Translations under genes and position numbers: made by a program
The notes under the pieces: generated by a model
What the model saw: the letters and a program-made list of their open reading frames with translations, nothing else
Told to the model about the DNA's origin: nothing
The model's database searches: none
Part shown: positions 27,345-35,530 of the stretch, one piece after another
Layout of the letters: every line of letters starts with the position of its first letter
Numbering within the stretch: position 1 is the stretch's first letter
Source: Microbacterium immunditiarum
Lineage (GTDB): Bacteria; Actinomycetota; Actinomycetes; Actinomycetales; Microbacteriaceae
NCBI RefSeq assembly: GCF_013409785.1
Contig: NZ_JACCBV010000001.1
Location: forward strand, 1,984,001-2,048,000
Direction: 5' to 3'
Length of the DNA stretch: 64,000 nt

Positions 27345-28627
27345 GCCTCCACGCTAGCGGTCGGCTCGTCGGGAGCGAGCGCGACGGGTTCGCGTGATCC
27401 GGCCTCGTGGCGCGCCGCCTCGGGCAGCGCGGCGGCGAGGGCGTCGGTCGCATCGCCCCACCGCGAGACCGAGATGGACTCGAGCTCCTGCCACCGCGCG
27501 GCAGCGCGCAGCTCTTCCGCGAGGCGCTCGGCCGCGTGGGGCGGAGCGCCGTGCTCCCACCACGCCGACTGCACGAGCAGCGTCGACGCGGCGCGGTCGG
27601 CCTTCAGGTCGACGCGGCCGACGAGGTCGTCGCCCACGAGCACGGGCAGCGAGTAGTAGCCGTAGCGGCGCTTCGGCGCCGGGGTGTAGATCTCGATCCG
27701 GTACGCGAAGTCGAACAGGCGCTCGGCGCGATCGCGGAACCACACGACGGGATCGAACGGGGTGAGGATCGCCGTCGCGTCGACGCGGCGCGGGATCGCG
27801 GCGTCGCGATGGAGCCACGCCTTGGCGGGCCGGCCGGCGGTCGTCCATCCCTCGACCGTCCCCGGCGTGAGCTCCCCCGCGTCTTCGAGCGTCCTGATCG
27901 CAGCGACGACGCGAGGACGGTCCCGGATGCGCCAGTAGTCGGCGATGTCGGATGCCGTGGCGACCCCGTACGCGCGCGCGGCGCGGCGGACGAGCTCGCG
28001 GATCGCGTCGTCGCGCGGCACCGACGTCTCCAGCGCGGCAGGTGGCAGGACGTCGGCGGCGAGGCCGTACGTGCGCTCGAAGCCCCGTCGGCCCGCGATG
28101 GCCACCTCGCCGAACATCCACAGGTGCTCGAGCGCCTCTTTGACCACGTCCCAGTCCCACCACGGTCCGCGCGCTTCGCGCTTCGCGTCGCGCTCGATCT
28201 GCGCCGGGCGCAGCGGCCCGCGCTCGGCCAGCTCGGAGCGCACCCATTCGACGGTCTCGCGGTTGCGGCCGAACCAGGTGTCGTCGCCGCCGTACTTCGC
28301 CCGCAGGTCGTCCATGCGGAACCGGAACAGCCCCCAGTCCTCGGCGGGGATGAACGCCGCGACGTGCGCCCAGTACTCGACGTACGGCGCGCGGCGGGCG
28401 AACAGCAGCCGATCGAGCGCCTTCGGGTCGTACGCCCCGAGCCGTGAGAACAGCGGGAGGTAGTGCGACCGGGCGAACACGTTGACCGAGTCGATCTGCA
28501 GCGTGTGCATGCGCCGCAGCGTCGTGTTCAGCTGGCGCGTGCCGGGCGACCCGGGGCGCGCGCGGGTGAACCCCTGCGCGGCGAGGACGATGCGACGCGC
28601 TTCGGAGGCGCTCAGGGAGCCGTTCAC
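27341..28627 (-). CDS. YcaQ-family winged-helix DNA glycosylase-like protein
   Basis: A 428-residue HTH_42 protein. The motif LQIDSVNVFARSHYLPLFSR near 43 contains Q-I-D, the Q-x-D form described for YcaQ-type interstrand crosslink glycosylases, so activity on alkylated or crosslinked DNA is plausible. Other blocks are EYWAHVAAFIPAEDWGLFRF near 82, ILTPFDPVVWFRDRAERLF near 288 and KRRYGYYSLPVLVGDDLVGR near 325. The GTG at 28627 is supported by TAGGCT 7 nt upstream. A longer frame reaching 29419 is antisense to the AI-2E-family gene and was rejected. It heads a two-gene unit with the membrane-anchored protein. Confidence 0.85.
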   Translation of the reverse strand: MNGSLSASEARRIVLAAQGFTRARPGSPGTRQLNTTLRRMHTLQIDSVNVFARSHYLPLFSRLGAYDPKALDRLLFARRAPYVEYWAHVAAFIPAEDWGLFRFRMDDLRAKYGGDDTWFGRNRETVEWVRSELAERGPLRPAQIERDAKREARGPWWDWDVVKEALEHLWMFGEVAIAGRRGFERTYGLAADVLPPAALETSVPRDDAIRELVRRAARAYGVATASDIADYWRIRDRPRVVAAIRTLEDAGELTPGTVEGWTTAGRPAKAWLHRDAAIPRRVDATAILTPFDPVVWFRDRAERLFDFAYRIEIYTPAPKRRYGYYSLPVLVGDDLVGRVDLKADRAASTLLVQSAWWEHGAPPHAAERLAEELRAAARWQELESISVSRWGDATDALAAALPEAARHEAGSREPVALAPDEPTASVEA

Positions 28628-28634
28628 CCGGGTC

Positions 28635-28640
28635 AGCCTA
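28635..28640 (-). promoter_or_regulatory. -10 element, leaderless promoter of YcaQ-like gene 2
   Basis: TAGGCT on the minus strand, 7 nt before the GTG at 28627. Confidence 0.5.
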
Positions 28641-28703
28641 GACGTCGCCTCCGACACGGCCCCCGGGGCGTCGGCGCGCGCCGGAGACGCGCGCGTGCGC
28701 CCG

Positions 28704-28709
28704 TAGACT
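28704..28709 (+). promoter_or_regulatory. -10 element, leaderless promoter of AI-2E-family gene
   Basis: TAGACT, 6 nt before the ATG at 28716. Confidence 0.6.
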
Positions 28710-28715
28710 GGCGGG

Positions 28716-29909
28716 ATGAGCGGCCCAGACGAAAAGGCCCGCGGGGGGATCTTCGACGCGATCCGCGACCGCAGCCGAGTGGTTTCCACTGAGCTGTCGC
28801 CGACCATTCCCCGAGGACTCCGCGTCGCGACCGCGTACTCCTGGCGGTTCCTCGTCGTCGCGGCGGCGGTCGGGGTGGGCATCTGGCTCGTGATCCAGCT
28901 GCGCCTCCTCGTCGTGCCGCTGCTCATCGCGATCCTCGTGACGGCTCTGCTGTGGCCGGCGTTCTCGTGGATGCTGCGCCATCGCGTGCCGAAGTGGCTC
29001 GCGATCGTCATCTCAGTCGTCGGAACGCTCGCGATCGTCACAGGCCTGCTGTGGCTGGCGGTGTGGCAGATCACCCGCCAATGGTCGGACGTGCAGGCGC
29101 GGACGATCGAGGCGGTCCAGCAACTCCGGCAGTACCTCATCGACGGCCCGCTGCACCTCACGCCCGAGCAGATCGACGGACTGCTCGACCAGGCGGGCGC
29201 GCTCATCCAGGAGCAGGCCGAGCTCCTGTGGTCGGGCGCCCTCGCGATCAGCACGACCGTCGGGCATGTCGCGACCGGCACGCTGCTCGCCCTCTTCATC
29301 CTGCTGACGCTCCTCGCCGACGGTCCGGGCATCTGGCGCTGGACCCTGCGGCTGTTCCCGCAGAGGGCCCGCCCGGCGGCCGACGCCTCGGCACGTGCGG
29401 GCTGGGTCACCGTCGTCAACTACGCGCGCACGCAGCTGCTGGTCGCGACGATCGACGCGATCGGCATCGGGCTCGGCGCGTTCCTGCTGGGCGTCCCGCT
29501 CGCGATCCCGATCGGCGTGCTCGTCTTCCTCGGCGCCTTCGTGCCGATCGTCGGTGCGGTCGTGACCGGGGCGCTCGCGGTTTTCCTGGCACTCGTCTAC
29601 AACGGCCCGTGGATCGCACTGTGGATGCTCGTCGTCGTGCTCGGCGTGCAGCAGCTCGAGGGCCACGTCCTGCAGCCGCTGCTCATGGGCTCCGCGGTCA
29701 AGGTGCACCCGCTCGCCGTCGTGCTCGTGGTCGCCGGCGGCGCGCTCATCGCCGGCATCCCCGGCGCGCTGTTCGCGGTGCCGCTCGCCGCCTTCATCAA
29801 TGTCGTCGCCGTCAGCATCTCGCGCAGGTCGTGGCAGACCGGTGAGCGACCACCGCCGGCGGATCTCATCTGGAGCACGGTCCCACGCACGAGGAGGAAG
29901 CCCGCTTGA
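28716..29909 (+). CDS. AI-2E-family (PF01594) membrane transporter
   Basis: A 397-residue inner-membrane protein with about eight hydrophobic segments in the DUF20/YdiK/TqsA pattern. Two helices near the N-terminus (about 43-95) are followed by a long amphipathic region, SDVQARTIEAVQQLRQYLID near 129. A C-terminal bundle follows with IPIGVLVFLGAFVPIVGAVV near 265 and QQLEGHVLQPLLMGSAVKVH near 310. The family includes exporters of signal molecules and Na+/H+ antiporters, so the substrate cannot be named. The ATG follows TAGACT by 6 nt (leaderless). The stop overlaps the ilvA TTG start, linking the two. Confidence 0.88.
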   Translation: MSGPDEKARGGIFDAIRDRSRVVSTELSPTIPRGLRVATAYSWRFLVVAAAVGVGIWLVIQLRLLVVPLLIAILVTALLWPAFSWMLRHRVPKWLAIVISVVGTLAIVTGLLWLAVWQITRQWSDVQARTIEAVQQLRQYLIDGPLHLTPEQIDGLLDQAGALIQEQAELLWSGALAISTTVGHVATGTLLALFILLTLLADGPGIWRWTLRLFPQRARPAADASARAGWVTVVNYARTQLLVATIDAIGIGLGAFLLGVPLAIPIGVLVFLGAFVPIVGAVVTGALAVFLALVYNGPWIALWMLVVVLGVQQLEGHVLQPLLMGSAVKVHPLAVVLVVAGGALIAGIPGALFAVPLAAFINVVAVSISRRSWQTGERPPPADLIWSTVPRTRRKPA

Positions 29910-31132
29910 CCACGCCCACCCTGGCGGAGTTCGAGGACGCCGCCGCATCTCTGGCGGGCGTCGTCTCGCACACGCCGCTGGACGCGTCCCTGCACCTGAC
30001 GGAGCTCATGGGCGTCCCCGTCCACCTCAAGCTCGAGAACCTGCAGCGCACCGGCTCGTTCAAGATCCGCGGCGCGATGTACCGGCTCTCGCGCCTCACC
30101 CCCGAAGAACGCGCGCGCGGAGTGGTCGCGGCCTCGGCCGGCAACCACGCGCAGGGCGTCGCCTTCGCCGCGCAGTCGCTGGGCATCCCGGCAACGATCT
30201 TCATGCCGCTGGGGGTCCCGGTGCCGAAGCTTCTCGCGACGCGCGGCTACGGGGCGGACGTCGTGCTCGAAGGCGCGACGGTCGAGACGCCCCTGCGGCT
30301 CGCGGCCGAGTTCGCGGAGCGCACGGGCGCCGTCCTCATCCACCCGTTCGACCACCGCGACATCATCGTGGGGCAGGGCACGCTCGCCCTCGAGATCATG
30401 GACGACGTCCCCGACATCGAGACGATCGTCGTGAGCGTCGGCGGCGGCGGGCTCATCGCGGGCGTCGCCGCGGCGGCGAAGGCGCGGGCCGCGGCATCCG
30501 GACGATCTGTGCGGATCATCGGCGTGCAGGCCGAGAACTCGGCCGCCTACCCGCCCTCACTCGCGGCGGGAGGGCCGATCCAGATCGGGACGACGCCGAC
30601 CATCGCCGACGGCATCGCGGTCGCGCGGCCCGGCGACATCCCGTTCGAGATCATCCGCGAGCTCGTGGACGACATCGTCACGGTGAGCGACGACGACATC
30701 GCGCGGGCGATCGTCTCGCTGCTGGAGCGCGCGAAGCAGGTCGTCGAGCCCGCGGGGGCCGCGGGCGTCGCCGCGATCCTGTCGGGCAAGATCCAGGCGT
30801 CGGGGCCGACGGTGTCGGTCCTGTCGGGAGGCAACATCGACCCGTTGCTGCTGCAGCGCGTCGTGGCGCACGGGCTCGCGGCATCCGGTCGCTACATGAC
30901 CCTGCGGATCCCGCTGCCGGATCGGCCCGGTCAGCTCGCGCGCGTGGCGGAGCTGCTCGCGCTCGCCGGCGCGAACGTGATCGAGGTGATGCACACCCGT
31001 CACGGCCAGGGCCTGCAGATCAGCGAGGTGATCCTGCAGCTGAGCGTCGAGACGCGCGGCGAAGAGCACCGAGCTCACGTCATCGCGGTGCTCGAAGAGG
31101 CCGGCTTCAGTCCGACAGTCGTATTCGACTAG
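29906..31132 (+). CDS. ilvA: Threonine ammonia-lyase (threonine dehydratase)
   Basis: A PLP enzyme converting L-threonine to 2-oxobutanoate and ammonia for isoleucine synthesis. It has 408 residues, the form with one C-terminal ACT-like domain. The PLP lysine is in FKIRGAMYRL near 53, the phosphate-binding loop is SVGGGGLIAGVAA near 180, and the serine/asparagine ring contact is SAGNHAQGVAF near 77. The regulatory domain starts near 330 (MTLRIPLPDRPGQLARVAEL), so isoleucine feedback is plausible. It starts with TTG overlapping the previous stop (TTGA) and is followed by a hairpin terminator. Confidence 0.93.
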   Translation: MTTPTLAEFEDAAASLAGVVSHTPLDASLHLTELMGVPVHLKLENLQRTGSFKIRGAMYRLSRLTPEERARGVVAASAGNHAQGVAFAAQSLGIPATIFMPLGVPVPKLLATRGYGADVVLEGATVETPLRLAAEFAERTGAVLIHPFDHRDIIVGQGTLALEIMDDVPDIETIVVSVGGGGLIAGVAAAAKARAAASGRSVRIIGVQAENSAAYPPSLAAGGPIQIGTTPTIADGIAVARPGDIPFEIIRELVDDIVTVSDDDIARAIVSLLERAKQVVEPAGAAGVAAILSGKIQASGPTVSVLSGGNIDPLLLQRVVAHGLAASGRYMTLRIPLPDRPGQLARVAELLALAGANVIEVMHTRHGQGLQISEVILQLSVETRGEEHRAHVIAVLEEAGFSPTVVFD

Positions 31133-31137
31133 GACGC

Positions 31138-31173
31138 GAGGGGCCGACTCCGCACGCGCGGCGCCGGCCTCTC
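31138..31173. terminator. Hairpin between convergent ilvA and greA
   Basis: GAGGGGCCG (31138-31146) pairs with CGGCCTCTC (31165-31173), 9 bp with one G-T, around an 18-nt loop. It sits 6 nt after the ilvA stop and just before the greA stop, so it may serve both strands. Confidence 0.6.
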
Positions 31174-31177
31174 GAGG

Positions 31178-31669
31178 TCACTGACCCGCGTAGGTCTCGA
31201 CCTTGACGACCTCGACCGAGATCTCGCGGCCGTTCGGAGCGGTGTAGGAGGCCTTGTCGCCCTCCTTGAGGCCGATGATGGCCGAGCCGAGGGGCGACGC
31301 CTCGCTGTAGACGTCGAGCTCGGAGCCCGAGGCGATCTCGCGGTTGCCGAGGAGGAACACCTCTTCGCCGCCGGCGACGACCGCCGTCACGACGGTGCCC
31401 GGCTCGACGATGCCCTTGCTCTCGGGCGCATCTCCGACCTTGGCGTTCTTGAGCAGCTGCTGGAGCGTGCGGATGCGCGCCTCCTGCTTGCCCTGCTCGT
31501 CCTTCGCGGCGTGGTAGCCGCCGTTCTCCTTCAGGTCGCCCTCTTCGCGGGCGGCTTCGATGCGCTTGGCGATCTCGTCGCGGCCGACGGTCGACAGGTG
31601 CTCGAGCTCGGCGGCGAGGCGGTCGTAGGCATCCTGGGTGAGGAACGTCACCGGTGCGTCAGTGGACAC
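31178..31669 (-). CDS. greA: Transcription elongation factor GreA
   Basis: Rescues backtracked RNA polymerase by stimulating cleavage of the extruded RNA. The 163 residues give an N-terminal coiled coil (about 10-75) with the acidic tip and the GDLKENGGYHAAKDEQGKQE segment near 44. The C-terminal FKBP-like domain begins near 88 (GTVVTAVVAGGEEVFLLGNR) and contains SPLGSAIIGLKEGDKASYTA. It starts with GTG at 31669. Proximity to DUF4307, trhA and uppS is the conserved actinobacterial order. Confidence 0.96.
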   Translation of the reverse strand: MSTDAPVTFLTQDAYDRLAAELEHLSTVGRDEIAKRIEAAREEGDLKENGGYHAAKDEQGKQEARIRTLQQLLKNAKVGDAPESKGIVEPGTVVTAVVAGGEEVFLLGNREIASGSELDVYSEASPLGSAIIGLKEGDKASYTAPNGREISVEVVKVETYAGQ

Positions 31670-31755
31670 GTCGGTCTCCTTCGTTCGGGGGGACGTCGAT
31701 AAGCCAAACGCCCCGGCTCACGGCCAGGGCGCGATCGACGTACGTTGATCCCAGG

Positions 31756-32148
31756 TTACGTCACCCAGCAGGAGTTGACCAAACCCGTCGTCGCCCGACC
31801 GACGGTCGGAAGCGTCTCGCTGAAGGCGCGGCCGGGCTCATCGGATGCCTCGTACTCGACGACCTTCCACCCCACGATTCCGTGCTGCTCGTCCTGCGCC
31901 TCGATCGCGCACGCGAGGCCGCGTCCGGTCGGCGCCGTGACCTGGAAGTTCACGACCACTGTGCGCTCGTCGACGACGCGGTACGCGGTCGTGCGGGCCT
32001 CCACGGTGTTCGCGGCGTTCGCGACCGCGATCCACGCGATTACAGCCACGACGGCGACCACCACCACGATCGCGACGGAGATCGTCCACCGCCGGCGCGG
32101 CGACGGCGTATGCCCGTAGCGGTCGTCGAGCACGTCCTGCGTCGTCAT
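31756..32148 (-). CDS. DUF4307 membrane protein
   Basis: A 130-residue protein with a cytoplasmic N-terminus (DDRYGHTPSPRRRW near 8), one transmembrane helix (about 22-45) and an extracytoplasmic beta domain with two cysteines (LACAIEAQ and VNSCWVT). The RYG...RR(W) start, single helix and C-terminal NSCW-type ending mark the actinobacterial DUF4307 family encoded beside greA. Function unknown. GGGAAG lies shortly before the ATG. Divergent from the small membrane protein gene at 32215. In Mycobacterium the mycothiol conjugate amidase gene mca lies next to it; here it does not. Confidence 0.88.
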   Translation of the reverse strand: MTTQDVLDDRYGHTPSPRRRWTISVAIVVVVAVVAVIAWIAVANAANTVEARTTAYRVVDERTVVVNFQVTAPTGRGLACAIEAQDEQHGIVGWKVVEYEASDEPGRAFSETLPTVGRATTGLVNSCWVT

Positions 32149-32214
32149 GGCTTCCCGTCGGAACTAGGCTGGAGTTCCAGGCTATGCGCTCCCGCGCCGG
32201 AACGAGGACACACC

Positions 32215-32496
32215 ATGATTCGATCGCTGGCCGTGCTCGCAGCGACCCCCGCACCGACGGACCAGGTGGACCCCGACCTCGTCACGCCGGGCCCGTGGGG
32301 CTTCGCGGTGATCGCCCTCCTCGCGGTGGCGGTCATCGTGCTCGTGTGGGACATGATGCGGCGCATCCGTCGCGGCCGCGTCCGTGCCGACATCAACGAG
32401 CAGCTCGAGGCCGAGGAGCAGGCGGCCGCCGCGACGCGCGCGACCGAGGTCGACGACGAATCGACGGATGCCGCGGGCGACGACCGCACGACCTGA
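32215..32496 (+). CDS. Small single-span membrane protein
   Basis: A 93-residue protein with an extracytoplasmic N-terminus (about residues 1-25), one transmembrane helix (WGFAVIALLAVAVIVLVWDM, 28-47), a basic stop-transfer RRIRRGR and an acidic, glutamate- and alanine-rich tail. GAGGAC stands 6 nt before the ATG at 32215. It sits where Mycobacterium has the small gene Rv1083, between DUF4307/mca and the hemolysin III gene, and is probably its counterpart. Function unknown. Confidence 0.78.
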   Translation: MIRSLAVLAATPAPTDQVDPDLVTPGPWGFAVIALLAVAVIVLVWDMMRRIRRGRVRADINEQLEAEEQAAAATRATEVDDESTDAAGDDRTT

Positions 32497-32520
32497 GCGG
32501 ATGCCCCGGCCCGCGCGCCG

Positions 32521-33258
32521 TCAGCCAGCGTGGTACGCGGGATCGAGGGCGATGAGCAGGCACGCCGTCCAGTGGCACAGGAAAGCCAGGACGGTGCACA
32601 CGTGGAAGATCTCGTGGAAGCCGAAGTGGCCGGGCCACGGGTTGGGCTTCTTCACGGCGTACACGACCGCGCCGACGGTGTAGAGCAGGCCGCCCACGAT
32701 CACGAGGATCATCATCGCCGCGTTCGCCTGGAACAGGTCGACGATGTACATGACGGCCGCCCAGCCGAGCACGAGGTACAGCGCGACGTAGAGCCAGCGC
32801 GGCGCGTGGAGCCAGAAGACGCGGAAGAGGATCCCGAGGATCGCGCCGCCCCACACGAGCGACAGCAGCAGGATCGTCTTCGGCGTGGGCAGCGCCAACA
32901 CCGCGATCGGCGTGTACGTGCCGGCGATCAGCAGCAGGATGTTCGCGTGGTCGATGCGCTTGAGGACCGCCTTCGTCGTGGGGCCCCAGTCGAAGCGGTG
33001 GTACAGCGCGGAGTTGCCGAACAGCAGGAGCGACGTCGCCATGAAGACCGCAGACGCCCACTTCGCGGGCGCGCCCTGCGCGAGGACGATCAGCACGATG
33101 CCCGCGGCGATCGCGACGGGGAACGTCGCGGCGTGGATCCATCCGCGCCAGGTGGGCCGGATCTCGGGCCTGGCCGCGTCGACGGCGGCGGCGTCCATGA
33201 GCGGGAGCACCGGAACCTCGGGGGCGGGTGGGATCACTCGACGCGTACGGCGGCTCAT
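32521..33258 (-). CDS. trhA: Hemolysin III-family (TrhA/PAQR-like) membrane protein
   Basis: A 245-residue seven-helix membrane protein. Family residues include NSALYHRFDW near 97 (conserved SxxxH), HANILLLIAGTYTPIAVLAL near 124 and the C-terminal FHEIFHVCTVLAFLCHW near 209. These supply the histidines and serine of the predicted metal site shared with PAQR receptors. The role is thought to lie in membrane energetics or lipid homeostasis, not haemolysis. The ATG at 33258 follows TAGCCT on the minus strand by 6 nt (leaderless). It is divergent from uppS, as in Mycobacterium. Confidence 0.92.
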   Translation of the reverse strand: MSRRTRRVIPPAPEVPVLPLMDAAAVDAARPEIRPTWRGWIHAATFPVAIAAGIVLIVLAQGAPAKWASAVFMATSLLLFGNSALYHRFDWGPTTKAVLKRIDHANILLLIAGTYTPIAVLALPTPKTILLLSLVWGGAILGILFRVFWLHAPRWLYVALYLVLGWAAVMYIVDLFQANAAMMILVIVGGLLYTVGAVVYAVKKPNPWPGHFGFHEIFHVCTVLAFLCHWTACLLIALDPAYHAG

Positions 33259-33264
33259 CTGTCA

Positions 33265-33270
33265 AGGCTA
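33265..33270 (-). promoter_or_regulatory. -10 element, leaderless promoter of trhA
   Basis: TAGCCT on the minus strand, 6 nt before the ATG at 33258. Confidence 0.55.
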
Positions 33271-33357
33271 GAGCCCCGCGCATGCCGGATGGGGAACATA
33301 CCGGGTGTCGCATGTGGTGACACCAGGTTCCAGCCTTCACTCGCGGCGCGTGAGCGG

Positions 33358-33363
33358 TAGCGT
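33358..33363 (+). promoter_or_regulatory. -10 element, leaderless promoter of uppS
   Basis: TAGCGT, 6 nt before the GTG at 33370. Confidence 0.6.
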
Positions 33364-33369
33364 AGGGGA

Positions 33370-34155
33370 GTGGCATCGACGAGGTCGAACGAAGGGCGAG
33401 GACCCCTCTATCGCCTCTACATCAACCGCTTGCGCCGGAGTCTCACCCCCGAGGTCGTGCCGCACCACGTCGCGATGATGATCGACGGCAACCGGCGCTG
33501 GGCGCGCCAGCTGGGCTACGAGTCCGCGGCGCACGGGCACAGGGCGGGCGCGGCGAAGATGCGCGAGTTCCTCGACTGGTGCGACGCGGTCGGCGTGAAG
33601 GTCGTCTCGCTGTACCTGCTCTCCAACGACAACCTCGCCAAGCGCGACTCGAAGGAGCTCTCCGACCTCATCGAGATCATCGCCGAGCTCGCCGAGGAGC
33701 TGTCGCGGGGGACGGACCGTCGTGTCCAGCACGTCGGGCGCGCCGACCTCCTGCCCGCCGAGCTCGCCGCCGTGCTCGCGGCCGCACAGCAGCGGACGCG
33801 CGACAACACCGGCATGCACGTCAACCTCGCCGTCGGGTACGGCGGTCGCGGCGAGATCGTCGACGCGGTGCGCAGCATCATCGCGAAGCACGACGAGGAG
33901 GGCGGGTCGCTCGAAGAGCTCGCCGCGAGCCTCACCCCCGAGCAGATCGGCGAGCATCTGTACACCGGCGGACTGCCGGATCCGGACCTCGTCATCCGCA
34001 CCTCCGGCGAGCAGCGGCTGAGCGACTTCCTGCTGTGGCAGAGCGCCCACAGCGAGTTCTACTTCGTCGAGGCGCTCGGCCCGGATCTGCGCGAAGTCGA
34101 CTTCCTGCGGGCGATCCGCGACTACGCTCAGCGCGACCGCCGATACGGCGGCTGA
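33370..34155 (+). CDS. uppS: Z-isoprenyl diphosphate synthase, short-chain type
   Basis: A cis-prenyltransferase condensing isopentenyl diphosphate onto an allylic primer. The 261 residues contain the catalytic aspartate in MMIDGNRRWA near 39, LYLLSNDNLAKR near 80, and the IPP-binding segments IRTSGEQRLSDFLLWQSAHS near 210 and FYFVEALGPDLRE. The extended N-terminus RLYINRLRRSLTPEVVPHH and the SNDNL in place of the more usual STENW resemble Rv1086, the Z,E-farnesyl diphosphate synthase, so a short product is likelier than undecaprenyl diphosphate. GTG start, leaderless. Confidence 0.9.
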   Translation: MASTRSNEGRGPLYRLYINRLRRSLTPEVVPHHVAMMIDGNRRWARQLGYESAAHGHRAGAAKMREFLDWCDAVGVKVVSLYLLSNDNLAKRDSKELSDLIEIIAELAEELSRGTDRRVQHVGRADLLPAELAAVLAAAQQRTRDNTGMHVNLAVGYGGRGEIVDAVRSIIAKHDEEGGSLEELAASLTPEQIGEHLYTGGLPDPDLVIRTSGEQRLSDFLLWQSAHSEFYFVEALGPDLREVDFLRAIRDYAQRDRRYGG

Positions 34156-34243
34156 CGCAGCTCGGACGCGTGTGAATCCGCGCGGTCCCGGCATGCGAAA
34201 CCCGAGGGGCATATGCGTGACCCCTGCATGCCAGAATGTGTCC

Positions 34244-35368
34244 GTGACGGATCTGGAGTCCTATCAGGCCTCGTTCGACGGCGAGCCTGGCTATCTGGAT
34301 TGGGCGCGGTTCGGGCCCCTTTCCCCGTCGGTGAGATCCGAGTCCCATGCTGATGCGGAGCTCCTCGGATCCGGTCGCCGCACCGGCATCGACCTCGTCA
34401 TGGAGCACGAGGCCGAGGCGCGCGAGCTGCTCGCCGAAGTGCTCGGCGCCGATCCCTCGCATGTCACGTTGCAGCCGTCTACGACCTACGGGCTCATGCA
34501 CGCCCTGTACGGCCTCGCCGAGGGCGGCGTAATGCTGGCGCGACAGGACTTCCCGAGCATCACGGTGACGGCTGCCAGAGCGGCGGATGCCTTCGGCAAG
34601 ACGCAGCTCCAGTGGCTCGATCCCGAGCTGGGGTACGTGACGCCCGAGGTCGTGCGCGACGCTCTCACCGACGACACCGCCGCGCTCGCGGTGAGCCTCG
34701 TCGACTACCGCACGGGCTACCGCGCCGACCTGACCGCGTTGCGGGAGGTCATCGGCGACCGTGTGCTCATCGTCGACGCGATCCAGGGCTTCGGCGTGGT
34801 CGACGCCGACTACGCCGCCGCGGACGTGGTGTGCGCGAACGGCTACAAGTGGTTGCGCGCGGGCCGCGGCACGGGCTTCGCGTGGTTCGGCGAGCGGGCG
34901 CTCGAGCGCATCGCACCGGTGCTTTCGGGGCATGCGGGGGCGGACGGCGAGCCGAGTGCCGCCGGTGTGCCGCCGGCCGTGGCATCCGCTCGCGCCTTCA
35001 CGGTCAGCGCGCCCGATCATCTCGCCGTCGCGCGCCTCGCGACCGCGCTGCGCGAGGTGCGCGACATCGGCGTCGACGTCATCGAGCGCGAGATCGCGGA
35101 GCGCACGCGCGACGTGCTGTTCTTCGCCGATCGCTACGAGATCCCCGTGATCACGCCGCGCGAGCCCGAGCATCGCGCGGGCATCGTCACGCTCGCGCCC
35201 GCGGCTCAGGATGCCGCGCCCCTCGCGGCGTCGCTCGCGAACCACGGGCTCACCGTCACGGTGCGAGCGGGGCTCATCCGCGTCTCGCCGCACGTCGGGA
35301 CGGGCGCGGACACCCTGAGGCTCTTCGGAGACGCGCTCGCGGCGTTCTCCTCCTCGCGTGTGTGGTGA
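34244..35368 (+). CDS. Class V aminotransferase-fold PLP protein
   Basis: A 374-residue fold-type I PLP enzyme of the class V (NifS/isopenicillin-epimerase/EgtE-like) group. YLDWARFGPLSPSV marks the start, VTLQPSTTYGLMHALYG lies near 81, the PLP aspartate is in VLIVDAIQGFGVVDADY near 176 and the Schiff-base lysine is in VCANGYKWLRAGRGTGFAWF near 203. The reaction is unknown. The GTG at 34244 is preferred: CAGAAT lies 6 nt before it, and the frame from 34172 adds no conserved residues. It stands between uppS and phoH. Confidence 0.83.
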   Translation: MTDLESYQASFDGEPGYLDWARFGPLSPSVRSESHADAELLGSGRRTGIDLVMEHEAEARELLAEVLGADPSHVTLQPSTTYGLMHALYGLAEGGVMLARQDFPSITVTAARAADAFGKTQLQWLDPELGYVTPEVVRDALTDDTAALAVSLVDYRTGYRADLTALREVIGDRVLIVDAIQGFGVVDADYAAADVVCANGYKWLRAGRGTGFAWFGERALERIAPVLSGHAGADGEPSAAGVPPAVASARAFTVSAPDHLAVARLATALREVRDIGVDVIEREIAERTRDVLFFADRYEIPVITPREPEHRAGIVTLAPAAQDAAPLAASLANHGLTVTVRAGLIRVSPHVGTGADTLRLFGDALAAFSSSRVW

Positions 35369-35425
35369 GATCCGCCCGCGTGTCGCCGACCGGAACGCCC
35401 GCTCCCGCGACGTACGGTCAAGGCA

Positions 35426-35516
35426 TCGGGTAGAGCACCCGATCGAGTCGGCCACATGGATCGCGACTCGTGACTCAGACGGTCGACTCGTGACGGCCGG
35501 GTCCGCGAGGACCCGG
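35426..35516 (+). promoter_or_regulatory. phoH leader with two hairpins and a direct repeat
   Basis: Hairpin 1 is TCGGGT-AGAGC-ACCCGA (35426-35442), possibly a terminator for the aminotransferase gene. The 11-mer CGACTCGTGAC occurs at 35464-35474 and again at 35484-35494, exactly 20 nt apart. Hairpin 2 is CCGGGTCC-GCGA-GGACCCGG (35497-35516), a perfect 8-bp stem capped by a GNRA tetraloop. It ends just before the AGGAG of phoH (35520-35524). Confidence 0.5.
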
Positions 35517-35530
35517 GGCAGGAGCGGGTT

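Noticed and set aside
28628..29419. N-terminal extension of the minus-strand YcaQ-like protein to 692 residues
   Set aside because: The extra part is antisense to the AI-2E-family gene, and a leaderless promoter marks the start at 28627.
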